Made by a program: the position numbers and the translations under genes
Assembly (NCBI GenBank): GCA_026120035.1
Contig: JALRME010000007.1
Coordinates: forward strand, 124,001 to 188,000
Length of the DNA stretch: 64,000 nucleotides
Reading direction: 5' to 3'
Source of the DNA: Coleophoma eucalyptorum
Lineage: Eukaryota; Ascomycota; Leotiomycetes; Helotiales; Dermateaceae
Notes under the pieces: model-generated
Databases searched by the model: none
Seen by the model: the letters and a program-made list of their open reading frames with translations, nothing else
What the model was told of the DNA's origin: nothing
Shown: piece after piece, positions 22,593-34,317 of the stretch
Layout: each line of letters starts with the position of its first letter
Position numbering within the stretch: position 1 is the stretch's first letter

Positions 22593-24044
22593 ATGTCGAC
22601 TCCTCTTATCACCACCTACCAAAACACGTGCCCAGCACGCGCTGCCACGGGAGTTCTTCACCTAAGAGGCGCACCGGAACCTGAATCTATTCAGGATGGC
22701 TCATTAACTATTAAACCTGTGTTAGTTTCTACTAATTCAGCCTTTGGAGCCGAAGTTTCCGGTGTCGATTGGAGTCGTCCCATCTCCCCTGAAATAGTAA
22801 AACAGGTTAGATTCGGATTCCTATGCATCTCATTGTAAGAACACTGAGCTAACGGGATATTTAATGCTCAGCTTGTCGCTCTGCAAGATAAATATGCTGT
22901 TTTGATCTTTCGCAAAACTGGCTTAGATAACGCCCGGCATATCGCTTTCTCTCAGCAGCTGGGAGACAAACTAGAAATTAACCCTTTTTTCTTCGGAAGA
23001 GAGAATGACCGTGTTGGAGAACCGTTGTTGTTTGATGTTGCCAAGTAAGTAGTGTAACTAACTACCATGAAATCTATTATTAGAGACACTTCTGACATTG
23101 CGTCTTTAAAGTATCGAGCTTGATGGATCGCTGGTAAAGCGGGGCAGCCGCAGATGGCATCACAGTCTAGGAAACGCACTGTGGCATACCGTACGTCTCT
23201 CGATCTCTAATCTTTTAAAACCCCTAGTTCTAGTCTTGGAAACTAAAAGAATATCCCACTAAAATATAACAGGATTCATCGTATCACCAACAACGTTCGA
23301 AATATTCAATTCTGCTCTCACACGGCAACCCCAGCGTGGGTGGATCCTGGACGCACTTTGCTGATACCCGCCGAGCATATGCAGATCTGCCGCAGGCGAA
23401 AAAAGATGAAATTGAGGATTTAATCATTGAACACGAGTGAGCATCCCTTTTCCATGACTTCCGCCAATATTGATCTCATTCTAATCAATGTTTGCTCTAG
23501 CCTTTGGCATTCTCGCTGGCTCGCCTCGCCAGCAGCCTACACCAAGCCGCTCCCACATGAACTAGCTGCCAAACCGCCAGCTTTCCACCGTCTAGTCCAA
23601 GTCGGCCCCGATGGACGTAAGACGCTATATCTCGCGGCTCATGCCAAAATTGTTTTGGGCCGGTCATTTGAAGATAGCCAGAAGCTAATCTGGGAGCTGA
23701 TCGACCATTGCACTCAACCACAGGCAAGTTATATAATAATACGGCTTTTTTTCCATATAATACTGATACCACGAAAAGTATGTTTTTAGCATGGAATGGC
23801 TTTCCGGAGGAGATATGGTCTGGTGGGACAATAGGTACGTCTCGTAATATATACCGACTCAAGCCGTTATTGACATAATTCTATCAGGCAATCAATGCAT
23901 CGCGCAAATGCCTACACAGACGAGATGACGGCAAGAGATGTGCGACGGTCAACTATTATTGATGAAAGTGCGTTGGCCTTTGGGGTTTCGGACGAGGAGA
24001 AGATTGCTGCGGGTTGGATACCACCATCAACTGCAGACTCTTAG
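22593..24044 (+). CDS. TauD/TfdA-type Fe(II)/2-oxoglutarate dioxygenase
   Basis: Seven exons (22593-22805, 22872-23044, 23112-23190, 23273-23436, 23501-23723, 23779-23834, 23888-24044) give 354 aa. The iron-binding His-x-Asp is in LWHTDSSY. The distal His is in WDNRQSMHRA and the 2-oxoglutarate-binding Arg in the following RDVRRSTI. Relatives hydroxylate sulfonates, 2,4-D or other carboxylates and release CO2 and succinate. Intron 5 (23724-23778) appears to be a GC-AG intron. No GT donor in that place keeps the conserved join to YVFSMEWLSGGDMVWWDNR. It is divergent from the DUF3830 gene. Fold and cofactor use are well supported; substrate is not. Confidence 0.9.
23724..23778 (+). other. GC-AG intron
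   Basis: The donor reads CAG|GCAAGT, the classic strong-context GC donor, and the acceptor is ...CGAAAAG. Only this pair joins the two halves of the dioxygenase in phase 0 with the family sequence intact. Length 55 nt. Confidence 0.8.
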
Positions 24045-24220
24045 ATAATTTCCCATTTTATCTTACATTTACTTTGTATTATCTAGGACGCTTTTCAAAA
24101 ATGTTTAACTGAATCTCTAAATATGCCATATGTATCTAGTAATGACCCGATGAGAACATCCGAGCATAGATTCTCAAAAGATGGGTTAAAATTGAGGAAA
24201 CATGCTCCTTATGTAGTACA

Positions 24221-25376
24221 TCAAGATAGGGGTAGGACCTCAATAATGTGCCTGTCTCCTGTATCATCATAATGCAGTCTAACTTCCACATCACCAGCCT
24301 TCTTCTTTCTCATTTCAAGCACAACTGGTCTTCCACCATAGGCTGTGCTAAGTCCAGTATCAATCAGCAGAACGTGACCACCACAACGGATGATAGCATG
24401 CTCAAAAGACGGAGTGTGGCCCATTACCAGAAATTCTGCGCCTAGCTCCTTCATTACCTGGAAAGCCTCTGTGCACGCTTCCTCTTCTGGAAGTGTAGCG
24501 TAACCCCGATACCACATGGGCCCTGAGCCGCTCCAAAATCGGTGTTCTCTAGCAGACCAATATCGACCTTCTCGATTGCCCTCTAGGAGTCTCTGCATAA
24601 AATGAATGCCCAACGATTCATTATAGTCTCTCGAATGATCGTAGTCCAGTCCCGCATGCATGAAATGAGCTTTCATGACTGGGTCGAGATAAGTGACCCC
24701 GTAATCTTCCATCCAATCCGAGCCGATAGAGCCATTAATGGAAAAAGCCTCCAGTCTGCTCTTCTCGTGAGGGACTGGAAATGATTCCAGATCACGTGGA
24801 TCAACATATCTCCAATCATGCATAGCGTTCATGAATTCATGATTTCTAGATCACATTGTGAGCTTGGTGGAATAATTGCGGGAAGGGTCCCAAAGTAGTG
24901 GGGTACTCACCCCCAGAGCTTAACAACCTTTCCCCCTTGCTCTTCCGCCTGAGTTGTCAACTGCCTTGTCCATTTATACAACTTCTGGGTGTCTGGTCCT
25001 CGATCAACCACGTCGCCAGTTTGAACCTGTTATAACACCAGTTAGTTCTTTCCGCCGACGTACTGTTCTGATACAGCTTTGGGCCCATGCCAGTACGTAC
25101 AAAAGTCGCATTCCCGGCTTTCCAGTTGCCCTCCTCATCCACCACACCAGCATGAACGAGAGCGGCTAGCGCTCGAGGATAATCCCCATGAATATCAGCC
25201 ATTGCGAACAGAGATGGGATTGACAGGTCAATATTTGCATCATGACTACTGCTACGGTGTCCAAATGGGAATGATGAGAAGAGTAACGGGTACTGTTTAG
25301 AAATAAAGGCGAACACCAGAGGAAACGTGGCAACTAAAGGGACAAGCACGACGAGGATATGGGATATTCGGGGCAT
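24221..25376 (-). CDS. calcineurin-like phosphoesterase, Shewanella-like phosphatase type
   Basis: Three exons (25376-25101, 25026-24911, 24845-24221) give 338 aa. A hydrophobic N-terminal segment (about residues 5-25) looks like a signal peptide or anchor, placing the enzyme in the secretory pathway or at a membrane. The dimetal phosphatase motifs follow: MADIHGDY (D-x-H), TGDVVDRGPD (G-D-x-x-D-R-G), WGNHEFMNA (G-N-H-E) and VMGHTPSFE (G-H-T). This arrangement resembles the Shewanella-like PPP phosphatases of plants, fungi and bacteria. Both joins fall inside the motifs and restore them exactly. The first in-frame ATG is 25376. Confidence 0.88.
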
Positions 25377-26264
25377 TGTTGCTATGGTAGAGTTGCTGTG
25401 AGAATGAGGACAAAAGTCAGGTGGATGAAATCTCAAACGTCTTCATGGGGGCACACTCTATTCTACAGTAGACTGTAACTACACACTACGACAGTCTGAA
25501 AGCATAACATTAATTTCACATTTGGGTGCACAATCCGAGACATAAGCCGCTCAAAAACGACATGTAAACCTGAAGCCTTACTGTATCTGATTTTAGACTA
25601 AAATCCAATTGCTTCAATGGCATTTATCACTTTGAGTGGTCATGATTTCAAACTGCATAACCCCGGAAGCTCTGACGCATAAACTTTATTCCGAACCGAC
25701 GCTTTATCAATACTGAAGAGAGTCGCGAAACTAGTAAATGGTAGGAACATAAAAAGTCAATATGAGTTTTGATGATAGATTAATGGCAGAAATTTGGCAT
25801 TGAATCATTCGAAGCAGAGTATCAGTAAATAATGAAAATAGTCTCCTTGTAGGATGCACGACATATATGACCCAATAAGAGGAAGGCTACTTAATATCAA
25901 AATAAGCCACTTTATTTAAGCATTTATTATGAGAACAAGACATTAAAGTATCGCATGAAGCTATAATATTTCCAAGATACTTTATTCTTTTTATTCGGCC
26001 TTCGGAGTGTCAGACGCAGTGGTGAGCGATGCTGACCGGTGTAAGCTGGGGAGAGAGAGCCAATCAATCTGATGAAACTCACCATGTGCAATCCACGAGG
26101 CGTTTCCCTGTCAACCACCACATGGTAATCGTCTCTTAATATTACAATTTTGGATAGTATATCTTCCTCTATCTCGCAGCGGGTTTCTTATTTTTCTTCT
26201 CGTGTATTTAATTGAATTACCCTTATATTATTAAACTCGTTTGACTCCGTACTAAATCATAAAC
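25377..26264. other. divergent intergenic region
   Basis: About 890 bp, AT-rich, no gene seen. Contains the promoters of the phosphatase (leftward) and of the membrane protein at 26265 (rightward). Confidence 0.5.
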
Positions 26265-27212
26265 ATGGCTGCGCCAAACCCGAAAGAACCGGTTACAAAA
26301 CACCCTGGCGAACGTCTGTCAGACTATTTCGATAACTTCTTTAAGACCATCGTGGGAGTTTCCACGCTTGGAGGGTCCATCACCTTTGCAAAAATCATCC
26401 AAACTCCTGTAGTACCTTGGATTGATTACGGGGTCTCCAAAGTCACAGTTCAAAAATACCTTGCTATCTCCTGGCTTTGCTTTATCCTTGACTTAGTCAT
26501 TACGTCGTTCGCTGCGTCGGCGCTCTCTTTGTATCGCCCGCAAGCTATAAAGTACTTTGGAACGGTTGACAGTCATGAGAGACGGATAGTCATGTGGTAT
26601 GCAACACTTGTTAGCACGACACTCTTCGGACTGCTCATAACTGCTTTTATATTTCTATGCCTTACGGTCGCAGCGTATACTGGTCCCACTGGATGGGCAG
26701 GAGTTGGATTTTGCGCCATTTTTGGATTACTAGGCTTGGGGAGCATTGTGTGGCAAAGCCCAATTGGTGAAAAGGCCGTTGACGAGAGTCTAACTTTGCG
26801 ACAACGGCAACATCAAGACTACGGAACGCCAGAAAAGAAATTTGGCCTAGGCGAATCACGAGTTTCATGGGAAAGCTACCAGGAGAATAATGGAACGGTG
26901 GTAGGGCGCCGTTACGTGGAGGATCATTTGACCACAATCGCCCCTCTATCTGCTGCTGTTCCGTACTACACAACTGAACTACGTGCGAGCCGAGCAAATA
27001 GGAATTCTGCAGCACCAAGCTACAATGATAGAAGGTATGAGAAAGCTCAAAACCGCACAGAAAATACCAATTTGCCAGCTCAGTACGATGAAAAAGCCAA
27101 ATCGATCACGAGTAGTCTTGAAAACAATGAATATGACGAGGCTCTACGCTATGACAGCCAATTTTCAGCTCCCAACGAAGGAGACAGATATGATAGGTAC
27201 TCTCGATATTGA
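26265..27212 (+). CDS. hypothetical membrane protein, about four spans
   Basis: A 315-aa intronless protein that I cannot assign to a named family. Hydrophobic spans are visible near residues 65-88, 106-132 and 140-165, with a weaker one near 30-50. The C-terminal 140 residues are charged, tyrosine-rich and low-complexity (repeated Arg-Tyr and Tyr-Asp), probably a cytosolic disordered tail. The ATG at 26265 has a good context (ACATGGC). Length and arrangement resemble small fungal plasma-membrane proteins, but no motif supports a role. Confidence 0.72.
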   Translation: MAAPNPKEPVTKHPGERLSDYFDNFFKTIVGVSTLGGSITFAKIIQTPVVPWIDYGVSKVTVQKYLAISWLCFILDLVITSFAASALSLYRPQAIKYFGTVDSHERRIVMWYATLVSTTLFGLLITAFIFLCLTVAAYTGPTGWAGVGFCAIFGLLGLGSIVWQSPIGEKAVDESLTLRQRQHQDYGTPEKKFGLGESRVSWESYQENNGTVVGRRYVEDHLTTIAPLSAAVPYYTTELRASRANRNSAAPSYNDRRYEKAQNRTENTNLPAQYDEKAKSITSSLENNEYDEALRYDSQFSAPNEGDRYDRYSRY

Positions 27213-27597
27213 GGGCAATTACTATTACGACAGTGTTAGGTGCTTGGGTTGCGAAATACATATCATGGAGTTGTGGTTCTTTTGATTTCTACACGGCCTT
27301 GAGTTTTGCTTGCTCTTTTCAAACGCAATTAAAAGTTCTAGATAATCGTTTCCACGATTCAATTTTATTCTATTAAGGCCAGAAAAGATGGCCAACTCTC
27401 TCTATTGATTCTTTTATGGAAAAATGGAGTAAAAACATCAATATGTTGTGATTTTACTAGTACTTTAGCGGGAACGTTTTGGTGCTCTATTTCCCATTTG
27501 TCACTGTCTAAGCTCTTTCAGATTACAGCAGATATGACTTTTACTCCATGGCCTAGTCATTATTTCGTCAAAGTATAGATCGAAGTCGACACTGTGT
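27213..27597. other. intergenic between convergent genes
   Basis: 385 bp between two convergent 3' ends; AT-rich, no gene seen. Expected to contain the polyadenylation signals of both neighbours. Confidence 0.5.
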
Positions 27598-28571
27598 CTA
27601 GATACATTGCCCTGGAATACTCTCTGTAGAGTTGATTACATAGTTTCTCAATACGGTGGCATTAGAGCTTGCGCAGACAAGAGCCTTCACAAAAGCTTGT
27701 GAAACAACTGTTGCCCCTATTCGACTGGTATGTGTATGATCTTTCTAGGACGACAATTAACAAATGCTGTGTGAATATAACAGAATTTGTTCTTACTGGG
27801 AAGTAGCTATCTGCAACCACTTCTCCAAGTTGCTGGTAGATATTTGCAACATATTGTCCATGATCAATAAATGCTACTCCACGAGCAGGGCCGCCGAGAT
27901 CTGCTGCAACAGCTGCAGCGTATCTTGTATAATTACTTGGCGTATAAATGAAAACACCTTGAGTATTGTTGTAGGGATTGGAGGGTGTAGGGGGACTCAG
28001 AATTACGGTTGCCCCTTTAGAATGGAACAGTTGGGTTGCGTTTGCATAGTAGGCAGGATAGGTGTATACTATCTCCGTAACGTTGCTAATTGAGATATCA
28101 ACCAATTAGCTAGTGTTAAAAAGCCTTGTATTTGCAAAAGAATTATAGGGGTAAATATACTCAAAGATCGTGATACACGTCTGATTACCACCTCCTGGAC
28201 AATCCCCTCTACATCGCGATATCCGTTGGTGTTAATGCTGCCCCATCATTATGTCCAAATTCAATAACCACAATATCTCTCGGTTTCAGCAGGTTAGCAA
28301 TAGCACGGAAGTAGCCTTCGCGCGTATAGCTGCGCGCGGATGTTCCGGCGACTGCGGAGTTGTTGACAGAAATACTGCGCTTATTGAGGGAGTAGTGCAG
28401 GAACTCTCCCCATCCCTGAGTATAGTTTGTGTTGCCCCCACCGAGAGACATTGTGGAGTCCCCAGCCAAGTATACCACAGGGTTCGGATGATGATCTGTG
28501 CCGCTAGCAGCAGAGACGACGGCAGTCATCCCAGTTACCGCTGCAATGCTTGTAAATAATTTGAGGCACAT
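27598..28571 (-). CDS. rhamnogalacturonan acetylesterase-like SGNH hydrolase, reading frame interrupted
   Basis: A secreted pectin side-chain deacetylase by family. Exons 28571-28161, 28085-27797 and 27744-27598 carry every SGNH block: signal peptide, LAGDSTMS (nucleophile Ser), GTSARSY, EFGHNDG and the terminal KDHTHT (Asp and His of the triad). Inside exon 1 the frame meets TAG at 28209-28211, one base out of step with the conserved [11 protein letters not shown] segment that follows at once. The summed exon length leaves a remainder of one, so a single-base surplus (or loss of two) is indicated. A cryptic donor (AT|GTAGAG at 28212) joined to the acceptor at 28086 would stay in frame but delete the conserved segment. 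It is either a recent pseudogene or a sequence error. Confidence 0.8.
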
Positions 28572-30508
28572 GATTACCGATTGTTATTAACTGTGCTGAT
28601 TTTGAATCATACCATAGAAATTTGTGGGTTTACATAGAATATGACGTAATAACGTCATGGTAAACTAGTATTGCGCAACAGTAAATCCAATGTATTTGTA
28701 CCTTGCAACAAAACTCAAGGTGTCTACGATGCAGGGGAGGTCGTTATGGTGATGAAGTAAGTGGTTTGTAGGTGGATTGACGCAGATTCGTGGCGTTTTC
28801 ATTGAGCAATATCCCCAAAGGTCACATCACTTATAATACCTAAATACTAGCCTCAGAAGCTGGTTTGGCGTTTCCACAAACAACTTGTCAACGCTCGTAT
28901 TAGACACTCTCTGCACAAATAACCTTTCGAGTGGACCAAAACACTCCACCGCTAATAAATTGGACTTATGCATAGTTCTGTGTATTGGCATTATCTTGGT
29001 CTTTAAGGACATCTCGGTATGACCGACTTTTGTCCATGGGGCACTATAGATCTATGAATCATTATCAATACAGATATCACGCAGCAACTTCTACTACCTT
29101 TTAATTATCAATCTACATACGCCAAAGAAATGAAAGGCATATAAGGGGTAAAAAGCGGATTATGGGTTTGATCGCGTCCTATGAAAAGGAGAAAATCTGC
29201 AAGTGTCAGGCGTGTGACTCAACAGTTCACTAATCCGAACGGTAACCAAGAGCTGAGAGGTGGAAGACAAAAAAGAAGTTCAGTTCCTATTCTAAGATTA
29301 TTCAGATACGAGATTCAGGGACAAGGAGACTGTATTTCTCAGGTCCAGTAGGCATACGGCTCCGCTTAAATCACGGCTCGGAAATTGCTGATGTAGTGCC
29401 TTGAACTCTTAAGCAGAAACGGCAGTTCCTGTCGTGTGACAACGTGTCACGAAACACTATCCTTAGCGGATATCATCTAACTAATTCAGAGCACAGCCCA
29501 GCTACTATCTACAACCTCTGTCGCTACACCTTAACCTTTGTCAGATGTCCGGTGATCGATGGGATCTCTAGTTTTCGGAGTCAGCACTGCTTTTGTTATG
29601 TGCTCTACGCCACGAGCCACGGATTTATCAATACTGATCGATCGAGATCATATTCTGCCTCCAACTTTTACGTTTAATAAGCAGTTGGAATTTTTAGCTG
29701 ACAATACTTTGCATCTTCTAAGCCAATTTCCGAATCCGCTCAGTGGCTAAAAGCTAAGAGGAATAGCAAGATCTTCCCAAGTTTTAATCTTTTCGAAATA
29801 AAGGAGCGACCAGATGCGACAGCCTATCTCTAATAGGCCATATATTAGCCATTTAATTTTGAGGCAGAAGAAGTGGCGCAGTCATCGTGCGGGGTCTTTG
29901 ACTAAGCTTGAGATATTGGTCGTCTATGATTTCAACCTCTGGTTCGGCTAAGCTGAAAATATTACGATTTCACAGGAGCAAGGAATTTGACGAATAGGCA
30001 TGAAGACATTACAGAAGTGAGCAGCACAACTGCTCAGCTGAAATCACAGAGAGCCAAAGCTCTCATGACTTGCAAAATTCTCTCAGTCCGGAAATACCGA
30101 AAGAGCCTCAACTACGTCTGCGAATATTGTCTGCTCTTGCGTGGAGTGTTATGTAGATGACAACGAGACTGCTGCCTTGTCTCATTGCGCTTAGCACAGA
30201 GAATATACATGGTTGTATGGATAGACTCTTAGATATTGTATAGCGTCACGCTTGTAGCTCAGGTAACAGGCTCAGCTGAGGACGGCAAGTTGCGTCGAGT
30301 CTGACACAGCAGCATAATACGAGCTGACATGGAGGGTGCTTGTGTAATCCTCCAATGTCCCTAACTTCAGCTCGAAAGAGCAAAGGGGAGATTAATACTT
30401 AAGGTCCTTAATTCCAGCACTTGTTCTCTTGTCTTTAATACCCTCTGTGTTGTTATTATCTATTACTACCACATCATTACTATCATAACTCTCACTGGTT
30501 CTTTTATC
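28572..30508. other. long intergenic region
   Basis: About 1.9 kb with no supportable gene. Several 60-77-codon frames lack motifs, signal peptides or splice partners. It must hold the promoters of the esterase (leftward) and of the 414-aa protein (rightward). No transposon or tRNA recognised. Confidence 0.45.
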
Positions 30509-31753
30509 ATGGCAGCTCAACAAATCATCTCTCCAGGCAGTACTTCTGCAAACCCCGTCCAAACAGCTATAACTCTTGCACCAAATTTCAAAATCCATGA
30601 GATCGACGAGAAGTTTGAGCCCGAAGTCAAGAGCCTCACAACCACTCCAACACCGCCACTTGGTGTATTGTCGAGCTTCAAGGGAAAATTCAGTGGAAAT
30701 GGCTTTAATTTGATCTTCCGTCCCAACAGTGGACCACCGACGACAACGACTTTCCCCAACCCAGTCACACCAACTCCACCAACACCCCCAAGTGAGAACG
30801 TGTTAGAACTCAACCTTACAACAGAAACGCTCTCCTTCTCTGATCCTCTTGGCAGCATACCAAACCGTGGGTTGGAGACACAGAATGACATCTTCCTTAA
30901 CGGTGTGCCGTATGTGCAATCCATAAACGACGTGACCAATACTGCTACTGGAAAAGCCGATGGCACACCTACCGGCATTCACTTTGAACCCGGCTTATGG
31001 ATGCATGTACCGGCGACTACAACCGACCCGGTCCTTGGGGAATCGTTGACGCGGATGGCATCTATACCACACGGCACCACTATCAATGCTCAATGTCTGG
31101 CACCTACTACCAGCATCGCAGGCCCACCAACCATCGGGTCTGTGGATATCACTCCATTTGTAATCGCCAATGGAAAGAAAGTGAAGTTTGCCAGTCAAAC
31201 TGCATCCGACACAGCAACCCCTCGATTACCGCAGGATCTTTCCAAATTTATTGCGCAGGGCACCATCACCCAGGCTATACTGGACGATCCAAATACCATA
31301 TTACGCAATGCCAATGTGGGAAAGACCATCACGAAGACGGTCGTCTTCCAAGTTTCCACGTCACCTACAAGCCCAGAATTGGGTGGCGGAACCGCCAATA
31401 TTGCATTCTTGCAAGGTAACAACCTAGGGCCAAATGCTAGTGCAGTCCAGATGACAGCCACATTTTGGATCGAAACAGTCCAGCATAAGATCTTGGTTCC
31501 CATCTTCAAGCCTGGGCAACCTGCATTGAAGATCAAACCCGCCACACCCCATGCAGGTGCTCAGGTGCCCGTCTTCGTGATCAATCCACCGCACGAGATT
31601 ACTGAACCCAAAACGATCACCGTCACCTCAACTCAGATCCAGTATTCGCAGGTAGTATTCCTTAACTTCGCCAACCTGACCTGGCCGCACGTTTCAGTGG
31701 CGACCTTGGTCCCTACGACAGAAGTGATTCCTCCACCTTCAGTCTGGAACTGA
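30509..31753 (+). CDS. conserved-looking hypothetical protein, 414 aa
   Basis: An intronless soluble protein that I do not recognise. There is no signal peptide and no clear membrane span. A Pro/Thr-rich loop at about residues 75-97 interrupts a region rich in beta-type patterns (FKGKFSGNGFNLIF, LELNLTTETLSFSDPLG, GIHFEPGLWMHVPATT). The second half carries repeated alternating hydrophobic strands and ends with Pro-rich loops. The GxGxxxxF-like start and many short strands are suggestive of a lipid- or heme-binding barrel, but this is only an impression. The open frame is long, uninterrupted and of normal coding composition, so the gene itself is secure. Confidence 0.82.
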   Translation: MAAQQIISPGSTSANPVQTAITLAPNFKIHEIDEKFEPEVKSLTTTPTPPLGVLSSFKGKFSGNGFNLIFRPNSGPPTTTTFPNPVTPTPPTPPSENVLELNLTTETLSFSDPLGSIPNRGLETQNDIFLNGVPYVQSINDVTNTATGKADGTPTGIHFEPGLWMHVPATTTDPVLGESLTRMASIPHGTTINAQCLAPTTSIAGPPTIGSVDITPFVIANGKKVKFASQTASDTATPRLPQDLSKFIAQGTITQAILDDPNTILRNANVGKTITKTVVFQVSTSPTSPELGGGTANIAFLQGNNLGPNASAVQMTATFWIETVQHKILVPIFKPGQPALKIKPATPHAGAQVPVFVINPPHEITEPKTITVTSTQIQYSQVVFLNFANLTWPHVSVATLVPTTEVIPPPSVWN

Positions 31754-32730
31754 TACCTTATTGGGAGTCTCCTATAGTAGCCTAGTTCCTCTGTCACTCT
31801 TTAAATAACGAATCAAATTGTAGGTACATTCTAGCCTTGTATTCCTGCTGGGTGTTTTTGTATGGTTTCTTGGCTTTTTTTACATCGGGAGATATAACGT
31901 CAAAAACGTCTCCTTTTTATTATCCTATAGTATCAATTTTTATTATTAAAACAGCCTCATGTGCTTGCTATATTGCGAAATATCGTGAAACACTTGCCTA
32001 GGTCTGACCCTGATTTGATCACAAAGCAAAACTACTACCACTTGAGCTTTCCACTATGCATCCACGAGGATAGCCAGTTGAAGATATAAACCTTTCCTGA
32101 TACATGACTCAATTCCCTTTTAGACTACAAAACTTTCCTATTTTATATAGTTCCTGGAATCTGAAATGAAACACGCCAGTCACATGCGTGATAGACTGTA
32201 CACGTGTATTATACAGCACTCTGCTGCAATTATCCTTCTAGCCGATTATGCAATCATCAACCAATCTTGCGCAACTATTTATAATTCTAGCAATGGCATA
32301 GTAACGTATGAAACTTCACCAGTTAGGAAGATAACACTATGATAAGCATTAAGGCCTTGAAATGGCGTGATGTGAACCACAGATTAGAACTTTGATGGTT
32401 TGCCAAATCAATGATGTCGAATTCTTGTTGTGTAAGACCAATCTAGAAAGGCGTGATAGGCGTTACAGTAAAGCAAAGACTTCAGAAAACTACATACCAA
32501 GGAAAGCGGGGAAATAAAATAGTATTTCCGGTAAAGACCGAGAAGTTGCTTGTCTTGCGTTAATTAATTCGCACGACGAACAACAGCTTTATTGCGAATA
32601 TGGGTTGCTTGGATTGACATAAGATAGCCTTCGCAGACGGTTTTAGAGCATATGAAGTTTCTATTCCTTCAATCAGCTCCCTTCTCTTATACTCACAAGG
32701 CAGATTATTTCACCGTCACAGTGTTTCACA
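31754..32730. other. intergenic, no gene seen
   Basis: About 980 bp of AT-rich DNA between two genes in the same direction. No conserved frame; contains the promoter of the dioxygenase at 32731. Confidence 0.5.
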
Positions 32731-34317
32731 ATGGTACCTCCAGCTGCAGACGTCCAAGTGGAGCAGGCATCTGTCCCAAGCCCCTCCCCCGTCCAACAAA
32801 AGCACAAAATTACTCCAGAGGTTAAAAAAACCGTCGGAGGCTTGACCCAAAGTGTTACATTCCCAGCTCCTCTACAATATAGTGGCACCCTTGACAACTA
32901 TGAATCTTTCGATGTGACTGCAGTTATCGGTCGGGAGTTTCCAAAAGTTCAGCTCAGCGAGTTCTTAAAAGATGATGCTAAGCTCCGCGATCTAGCTATT
33001 CTAGGTGTGTTCACTCGTTTTAACACCCGATATATATACTAACATTTTTTAAAAGTTTCACAACGCGGAGTAGTATTCTTCCGCAACCAGGACATTAGCA
33101 TTGAGGACCAAAAGATTTTGGGCCAAAAGCTTGGGGAACTCACAGGAAAACCTGAGACATCAAAGGTATAAATTTGTCCAATTCAAAGCATGTACATGGA
33201 TTCTGATGAGTGCCATAGCTGCATAAGCACGCTCTGTCGAACAGTAAGCGAGGCATCGCTGTTGATGAGAATGGAAAGCTTGATGATGAAGTGTCCGTCA
33301 TTTCCTCCGACGTATGTTAAATTTCCGAAAACTTCGTGAATTTATCAGATATCTAATTAGCTATTGTGATGCAGCAAAACCGGAAGTACTACCAAGGCAG
33401 ATTCTTCAGTTCCAAGCGACTTGCAAGTGAGGGATGGCATGCTGAGTTAGAAATTTGCCATATCTTAATTCTCTGACCAGGCATTGTTCTAAGCTGACTT
33501 CTGTTCTATTCAGTATTACTTTCGAGCGTATCCCTTCGGACTACACCATTTTGAAGATTGTTGAAACCCCAGAGGATGTTGGTGGCGACACCCTTTGGGC
33601 CTCTGGATATGAAGTATTTGACCGCCTATCTCCCTCCTGGCAGAGATTTGCAGAAGGTTTGACAGCTACCCATCATCAGGTATAATACAAATAGGCAGAA
33701 ATATTCAAATGATTACTAAATTCTGTTTCAGCCCAATTTCAACAAAGTTGCCGCTGAGCACGGTATTGAGCTTATTGAAGGAGAACGAGGGGCTCCCGAG
33801 AATAAGGGCCTTGATTTCACGGCTTCACAGTATGCTTAGTTTATGTCTATCTTATAGAGATGGGTAGCTAACCAAGTATAGCCCTGTGGTTCGAACCAAT
33901 CCCGTGACTGGGTGGAAGAGCTTATTCGGTGCTGGGCACCAAGTCCACGCTGGCTGGATTGACAACGTGACCGAGACTGAGAGCGAGGTTATCAAGAACT
34001 ATTGTGAGTATAGTTTCGTCTATCCCGGACACAATGCTAATTCACTCCAAGTCAATGCTCTAATTGCTGAAAATCACGACCTGCAAGTTCGGTTCCGATG
34101 GAACAGAAATGATCTCGCGATCTGGGACAAGTAAGTATCCATGTTTATAGCTTTTAGGGCTAAACTATGCTAAAATTTCCATAGCCGTTCTGTCTTCCAT
34201 ACAGCGACCAACGATTATGCTGGGAAGCGTCAGGGTAATCGTGTTGTGTCTCTTGGGGAGAAGCCGTTTTACAACCCAGCATCGAAGTCACGACGTGAGG
34301 CTCTTGGCCAACTTTAG
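32731..34317 (+). CDS. TauD/Jlp1-like Fe(II)/2-oxoglutarate dioxygenase
   Basis: A second, clearly different TauD-family enzyme, about 385 aa over nine exons. Typical fungal sulfonate-dioxygenase blocks are intact: SFDVTAVIGREFP, SQRGVVFFRNQDI, QKLGELTGKPETS, HALSNSKRGI, GWHADITFERIPSDY (iron His-x-Asp), GGDTLWASGY, LTATHHQP, VVRTNPVTGWKSLF, VRFRWNRNDLAIWDNRSVFH (distal His) and GNRVVSLGEKPF. Yeast Jlp1 uses taurine and related sulfonates; fungal paralogues are numerous, so the substrate is open. Every splice join regenerates a conserved block, for example HA-D-ITF across the fourth intron. Stop at 34315-34317. Confidence 0.92.

Noticed and set aside
30517..30978. Minus-strand 153-codon frame inside the 414-aa gene
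   Set aside because: A shadow of the plus-strand coding sequence with no motif of its own.
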